Below, piece by piece: positions 60,225 through 64,000 of a stretch of 64,000 nt of DNA (the first letter of the stretch is position 1; the number at the start of each line of letters is the position of its first letter). The position numbers were made by a program, and so were the translations under genes. Location of the stretch: assembly GCF_000718305.1 (NCBI RefSeq), contig NZ_JOFQ01000006.1:1-64000 (forward strand), read 5' to 3'. The DNA is from Streptomyces niger. GTDB taxonomy: Bacteria; Actinomycetota; Actinomycetes; Streptomycetales; Streptomycetaceae. A model generated the notes under the pieces. The model saw nothing but the letters and a program-made list of their open reading frames with translations, had not been told where the DNA came from and ran no database searches.

Positions 60225-60397
60225 ACGTGTTAGCCTTCAAGCGTGGTCATGGCCAGGCGTACCGCACACTTCGCGACCGCGCGAGAAACGCACCACGTGG
60301 TCCCAGCCATCGCCGTCAGCTACACCGTTCCAACCGCACACCTGACCCCCACGCCGACAGCGACAGACACCGACACCGACACCGACGGAGGATCCCC

Positions 60398-61336
60398 GTG
60401 ACCGGCCCAGCAACCAGCACTCCGCATGTCTCCGAAAGCAACCCCATCCGCGACCTGCCCCTGCAGCATCTGGCCGGATTCACTCACCGCTGGGTCGACG
60501 CGGACGGCGTCCGCCTTCATGCCGTCGAAGGCGGACGGCCGAGCGGCCCGGTCGTCGTCCTGCTCGCCGGATTCCCGCAAACCTGGTGGGCCTGGCGAAA
60601 GGTGATGCCCGGCCTCACCGACCGGTTCCGCGTCATCGCGATCGACCTACCGGGCCAGGGCCACTCCGAGCGTCCGGAGGGCAGCTACGACACGCACGCG
60701 GTCGCCGCGCACGTCCACACCGCCGTGAAGGCTCTCGGAGTGTCGACTTACTCCCTGATCGCCCACGACATCGGTGCCTGGGTCGCTTTCTCCCTCACCA
60801 TCAACTTCGAGAGCCACCTGCGCGGGGTCGCGCTGCTCGACGCCGGGATTCCCGGTATCACTCTCCCGGAGGCGATCCCCACCGACCCGGATCGAGCGTG
60901 GAAGACCTGGCATTTCGCCTTCCACGTCGTGCCCGACCTGCCCGAGACGCTGCTTGCCGGCCGCGAACGCGAGTACATCGGCTGGTTCCTGAAGGCGAAG
61001 GCCCTTTCTCCCGACACGTTCGACGACGCCGAGCTGGACCACTACGCGGCGGCCATCGCCGTCGACGGCGGCCTGCGCGCCTCCCTCGCGTACTACCGAG
61101 ACGCCGCCGAGTCAGCGCGCAAGAACCGCGAGGCGCTCAAGCGGCGGCACCTGACCGTGCCCATCCTCGGAATCTCTAGCAGTCACGGCTCCGTTCCGGA
61201 CATGGCCGGCTCCATCAGCCCATGGGCTGACAACACCACCCGAATCGTCGTGCCCGACGCTGGACACTTCATCCCCGACGAGCAGCCCGAAGCTATCGCT
61301 GCCGCGATAACGGACTTCGTCGGCGACCACGACTGA
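60398..61336 (+). CDS. Alpha/beta hydrolase, epoxide hydrolase/dehalogenase type
   Basis: A 312-residue hydrolase: VVVLLAGFPQTWWAWRKVMP (oxyanion), VIAIDLPGQGHSERPEGSYD, LIAHDIGAWVAFSL with Asp as nucleophile, TRIVVPDAGHFIPDEQPEAI with catalytic His. Asp nucleophile indicates epoxide hydrolase or haloacid/haloalkane dehalogenase rather than an esterase. GTG 60398 has GGAGG seven bases upstream; CGACAC repeats precede it. Controlled by the divergent TetR. Confidence 0.93.
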   Translation: MTGPATSTPHVSESNPIRDLPLQHLAGFTHRWVDADGVRLHAVEGGRPSGPVVVLLAGFPQTWWAWRKVMPGLTDRFRVIAIDLPGQGHSERPEGSYDTHAVAAHVHTAVKALGVSTYSLIAHDIGAWVAFSLTINFESHLRGVALLDAGIPGITLPEAIPTDPDRAWKTWHFAFHVVPDLPETLLAGREREYIGWFLKAKALSPDTFDDAELDHYAAAIAVDGGLRASLAYYRDAAESARKNREALKRRHLTVPILGISSSHGSVPDMAGSISPWADNTTRIVVPDAGHFIPDEQPEAIAAAITDFVGDHD

Positions 61337-61540
61337 CATCCGTCGAACCCACCCGACCGCGCCGCCCAAGCCCGCGCGAAACTCAGACCACGGCATCTGA
61401 CTGCCGTACCAGTCCGACCTCGCCTGTCCTGGCCTGCCCTTGCCTGGCATGCCCTTACCTGGCCTGTCCTTGCCTGGTCATGCCTCGCCGGCTCGGGCCT
61501 GGCTCGGTCGGTGAGTGCCGCTGATTCCGGTCGGGACTCC

Positions 61541-62240
61541 TCACGGTTGAGTGAGGTGGTCGAGTAGCCACGCCTCGATACCGTTGAGCGCCGTCTGTGC
61601 CAACGCGGTGGGATGCCCTGTGAAGCCGTGGGGTACCTCCGGGTAGACCCGGAGTTCGACATGATTCCCGGCGGCGGAAAGCCGTCCCGCCATCGCGAGG
61701 TTGTCTTCCAACAACACGTCTGCGCTTCCGACGACCAGTAGCGCTGGAGGGAGGCCGCGGAGGTCCGCGTAGACAGGAGAGATGTCCGGGAGAGTGCGGT
61801 CGGCGACATGGCCGGCGTAGGCCTGGATGAAGTACTCGTCCGCGATCTGCCGTCCGGCCGGCGTCTGCGCGCTCAGGTCGTAGGTACCGAATTGGAGCAC
61901 GGCACCTACAAACTCCGCGGTTTCTGCGCAATCCACGGTACCTGCGGGATCGTCCGCGGCCTCTTTGTCCCTGAGCCGAAGCAGCGTCGCCAGGGCGAGT
62001 GTCGCTCCTGCCGAGCTTCCACCGATCATCAGCCGGGTTGTTCCGAAACGGGTACGGGCATGTTCGATGAGCCGGAGCGCCGCCGCTTCGCAATCGTCGG
62101 GCGCGGCCGGCCGAGGGCGGCGCCGACCTCTTCGCCCGTACTTCCAGCAGTTCTTCCAGAGACCCGGGGCCACGACCGGCTGCCCTCGAATCGTAGAAGC
62201 GCCGAGCCTTCGACAGAGTCCGGTCGTCGCAGTTGGTTCG
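61541..62240 (-). pseudogene. HSL-type esterase with internal deletion
   Basis: The C-terminal part is complete: PAAPDDCEAAALRLIEHART, MIGGSSAGATLALATLLRL (nucleophile), DVLLEDNLAMAGRLSAAGNH and VPHGFTGHPTAL. N-terminal ARRFYDSRAAGRGPGSLEEL lies in a different frame just upstream. The segment between them, which should hold the HGGG oxyanion motif, is absent, about 60-70 residues. So the gene is a deletion pseudogene. Confidence 0.75.
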
Positions 62241-62469
62241 TTGGGAGTTGACTGGTCGGACCAGGGGGATCAGGAGCGTCAGAAGGTCACCGACCTCGAC
62301 TGCTTCTACGAGCAGTCGGGGCCCGTGCTCCTCGTAGCAGCCCATCACGGCGGATTCACCCACGTCCCCGGTGGCCGGGAACACCGCGCCGGCCGCGTGA
62401 AGTACCGTGAAGTCGGCCCGGAGCGCGGTACCGGCCTTTCGACCGGCCCGTTTCTCCGGACCGCTTCCC

Positions 62470-62506
62470 GCACCCGCCGTGCGCCTCTCAACGCAACGGG
62501 CGCTCC
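62470..62506 (-). ncRNA. Domain V of the group II intron
   Basis: GAGCGCCCGTTGCGTTGAGA followed by GGCGCACGGCGGGTGC folds into the two-stem, bulged domain V shape (GAGC start, GAGA loop region). I recall the same layout in actinobacterial introns as GAGCCGGATGCGGTGAAAGT. Catalytic core of self-splicing. Confidence 0.65.
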
Positions 62507-62537
62507 ACAAGCCCCTTGAGGTCTGCGGGGGGTGTCC

Positions 62538-63968
62538 TCATCCTGCGGCTGGCCATGGGGAGGGAATCTTCGTTCCGCGGTAGCGGTAGCGCGTGGTGTG
62601 CACTCTCGCTGGGCTGAACAGTTCCCTTTCCTCGCTGGCCGGCCACCAGCCCCCGCCGCAGTAGCGGCGGCGTAGCTGCTTCCAGTTCATCCGGGGGTGT
62701 TTGCGCCTTATCCAGTGGATCACCCGGCCCCATACGTACGAGGTCAGGTAACTGAAGGTGGCGCTCGATACTCCCGGTCGGAAGTAGGCGCACCATCCCC
62801 GCAGCATCCGGTTGAGATAGATGAGCAGGGTGTGGAGCGGCAGGTTCGTCCCTGTTTTCCGGCACAGCGTCTTGACCTTGGCCATCACGGCCGCGAGGGC
62901 CTTGCGTGACGGGTAGGTGTAGACGTAGTGCTTGTTGGCGCCTCGCTTGCGGTGGCGCTGGATGCGCCATCCGAGGAAGACGAGGCCCTCGTCGATGTGG
63001 GTGACCAGGGTCTTCTCCGGCGACAGGCGTAGGCCCATCGTGGCGAGGACTCCGGCAGCCTCTTCCTTGAGCGCCTCCGCGTCGGCCTTGGTGCCCGACA
63101 CGACCAGGCACCAGTCGTCGGCGTAACGGATCAACCTGTAGTTCGGTTGTCCGCGACGACGGCGTTTCTGGCGGTCGTTGAAGGTGCTCGCTGGTCCTCC
63201 CGGCCCTTGGGCGATGTGTTCGTCCAGGACGGAGAGGGCTACGTTGCTGAGCAACGGGGAGAGGATCGATCCCTGCGGGGTTCCGGCGGTGGTCTCCCTG
63301 AGTACCCGGTCCTCACCGAGGATCCCGGACTTCAAGAACGCCTTCACCATGGTCAGGACGCGCTTGTCGCCGACGCGGGCGCGCACCCGGTCCATCAGGG
63401 CCGCGTGCGAGATCTCGTCGAAGCAGGCTTTGATGTCGCCCTCCACGATCCACTCGTAAGAGTGGGAGGTGAAGTGGCGAACCTCGGCCACCGCGTCATG
63501 AGCCCGGTGGTTCGGGCGGAACCCGTAGGAGCACGGGAGGAAATCCGCCTCGAAGATCGGCTCCAGCACCAGTTTCAAGGATGCCTGCACCACCCGGTCC
63601 CTCACGGTCGCGATCCCCAGACGACGCCACTTGCCGCCTGCCTTGGGGATCATCCGCTCCCGGACCGGGAGAGGGCGGAAACTGCGGTCCTTGATCGAGT
63701 CCCGCAGTCCGTCGAGGAAGCTCTCGACGCCTTGCACGCTCTCCACGTAATAGGCGGTCGAACCGTCCACTCCGGCTGTGCGTGCTCCCTTGTTGCCCCG
63801 CACCCGGACCCACGCGACCAACAGGAACGCGGGGTCAGATACGAGGTTGAACAGATCACTGAACCTGCGATGAGGATCCTCGCGGGCCCATCGGTGCAGC
63901 TTCGTCTGGATCTCCAGTACCCGGCGCTCCGCCCTCATCAGGGCGTACTCCAGCTCGTCGGTATTCAC
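62538..63968 (-). CDS. ltrA: Group II intron reverse transcriptase/maturase
   Basis: A 476-residue reverse transcriptase/maturase. Fingers and palm: VRGNKGARTAGVDG, IPKAGGKWRRLGIATVRDRV, GDIKACFDEISHAALM (first Asp), TAGTPQGSILSPLLSNVALS and RLIRYADDWCLVVSGTKADA with the YADD catalytic pair. Domain X follows (LNRMLRGWCAYFRPGVSSAT, WKQLRRRYCGGGWWPASEER). No HNH endonuclease domain. GTG 63968 has AGGAGGG upstream. It appears intact. Confidence 0.95.
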   Translation of the reverse strand: MNTDELEYALMRAERRVLEIQTKLHRWAREDPHRRFSDLFNLVSDPAFLLVAWVRVRGNKGARTAGVDGSTAYYVESVQGVESFLDGLRDSIKDRSFRPLPVRERMIPKAGGKWRRLGIATVRDRVVQASLKLVLEPIFEADFLPCSYGFRPNHRAHDAVAEVRHFTSHSYEWIVEGDIKACFDEISHAALMDRVRARVGDKRVLTMVKAFLKSGILGEDRVLRETTAGTPQGSILSPLLSNVALSVLDEHIAQGPGGPASTFNDRQKRRRRGQPNYRLIRYADDWCLVVSGTKADAEALKEEAAGVLATMGLRLSPEKTLVTHIDEGLVFLGWRIQRHRKRGANKHYVYTYPSRKALAAVMAKVKTLCRKTGTNLPLHTLLIYLNRMLRGWCAYFRPGVSSATFSYLTSYVWGRVIHWIRRKHPRMNWKQLRRRYCGGGWWPASEERELFSPARVHTTRYRYRGTKIPSPWPAAG

Positions 63969-64000
63969 CAACGCCCTCCTGGTCTTCCAGCTCTTCCACT

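Larger units (their letters stand above)
62406..64000 (-). mobile_element. Group II intron (right part)
   Basis: A maturase gene (62538-63968) is followed by a structured RNA end. On the minus strand GAGCGCCCGTTGCGTTGAGA (from about 62506) begins a domain V-like 34-nt hairpin, then a domain VI-like hairpin GGGCCGGTCGAAAGGCCGGT and a putative end at CCGACTTCAC near 62406. The 5' half lies beyond the window edge. The element sits next to the esterase relic. Confidence 0.75.

Overview
The window is GC-rich actinobacterial DNA, almost certainly a Streptomyces chromosome. The signs are strong third-position G/C in every real gene, GTG and TTG starts with AGGAG-type ribosome sites, several leaderless promoters (TANNNT six bases before the start codon), and typical Streptomyces families: DUF397-free regulator-rich gene pairs, CGNR proteins, an AbgT/M20 pair, a squalene-hopene-cyclase relative, an initiator tRNA and a second enolase. 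Nothing indicates a plasmid or phage. Both ends look like accessory arm DNA: a transposase tail at the left edge, a group II intron at the right edge, and at least ten truncated or frameshifted genes in between.

Layout. 1-2.5 kb: transposase tail, a broken MFS gene translationally coupled to an alpha/beta hydrolase, and a divergent LysR regulator. 2.7-12.4 kb: a minus-strand acyl-CoA catabolic operon (acyl-CoA dehydrogenase, thiolase, OB-fold/Zn-ribbon partner, ADP-forming acyl-CoA synthetase, MFS importer), facing a TetR regulator, a double-hotdog thioesterase and a DHA2 exporter. 12.4-17.2 kb: an ArsR-SRPBCC fusion, a double Lrp regulator, and the AbgT transporter with an M20 peptidase, probably for p-aminobenzoyl-glutamate or a similar amide. 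17.2-22.4 kb: a membrane-anchored beta-propeller protein and its neighbour, a methyltransferase, a SnoaL-like protein, a hydrolase remnant and a CGNR protein. 22.6-25.1 kb: a ketosynthase remnant, an intact P450 and a MerR-type regulator, the relic of a polyketide locus. 25.4-29.8 kb: a conserved small protein, DEAD-box helicase, cold-shock protein, MarR-GNAT fusion and a Doc/Fic-like toxin-antitoxin pair. 30.2-36.1 kb: glycerate kinase with an SLC13 permease, an AlkD-like protein, a frameshifted reductase facing an HxlR regulator, and a DCC thiol-disulfide protein.

36.4-43.1 kb is the most interesting part: a terpenoid locus with a class II squalene-hopene-type cyclase (DLDDT), convergent to an ABC permease, an ABC ATPase with an odd Arg/Gln repeat head, an integral-membrane UbiA-superfamily enzyme with an atypical first metal site, and a polyprenyl diphosphate synthase; a SAM methyltransferase lies upstream on the other strand. 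No squalene-forming (HpnCDE or SQS) gene is visible, so the cyclase substrate is open.

43.1-52.9 kb: decayed sequence, SRPBCC and DUF4097 proteins, a GbsR/MarR regulator, tRNA-fMet with a strong terminator, an enolase paralogue divergent from a MarR gene across eight tandem 13-bp units, a LysE exporter, an epimerase, an epoxide hydrolase and a second CGNR protein sharing twin operator boxes. 53.3-64 kb: a glyoxalase remnant, a DHA2 exporter, an isochorismatase-like hydrolase, fused relics of a MerR gene and a hydrolase, a VOC protein, an IS701-type relic, a TetR/hydrolase pair around a perfect 20-bp palindrome, an esterase with an internal deletion, and a group II intron encoding a maturase. 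Tandem repeats with a 13-bp unit recur at five or six places, one of them inside a broken gene.
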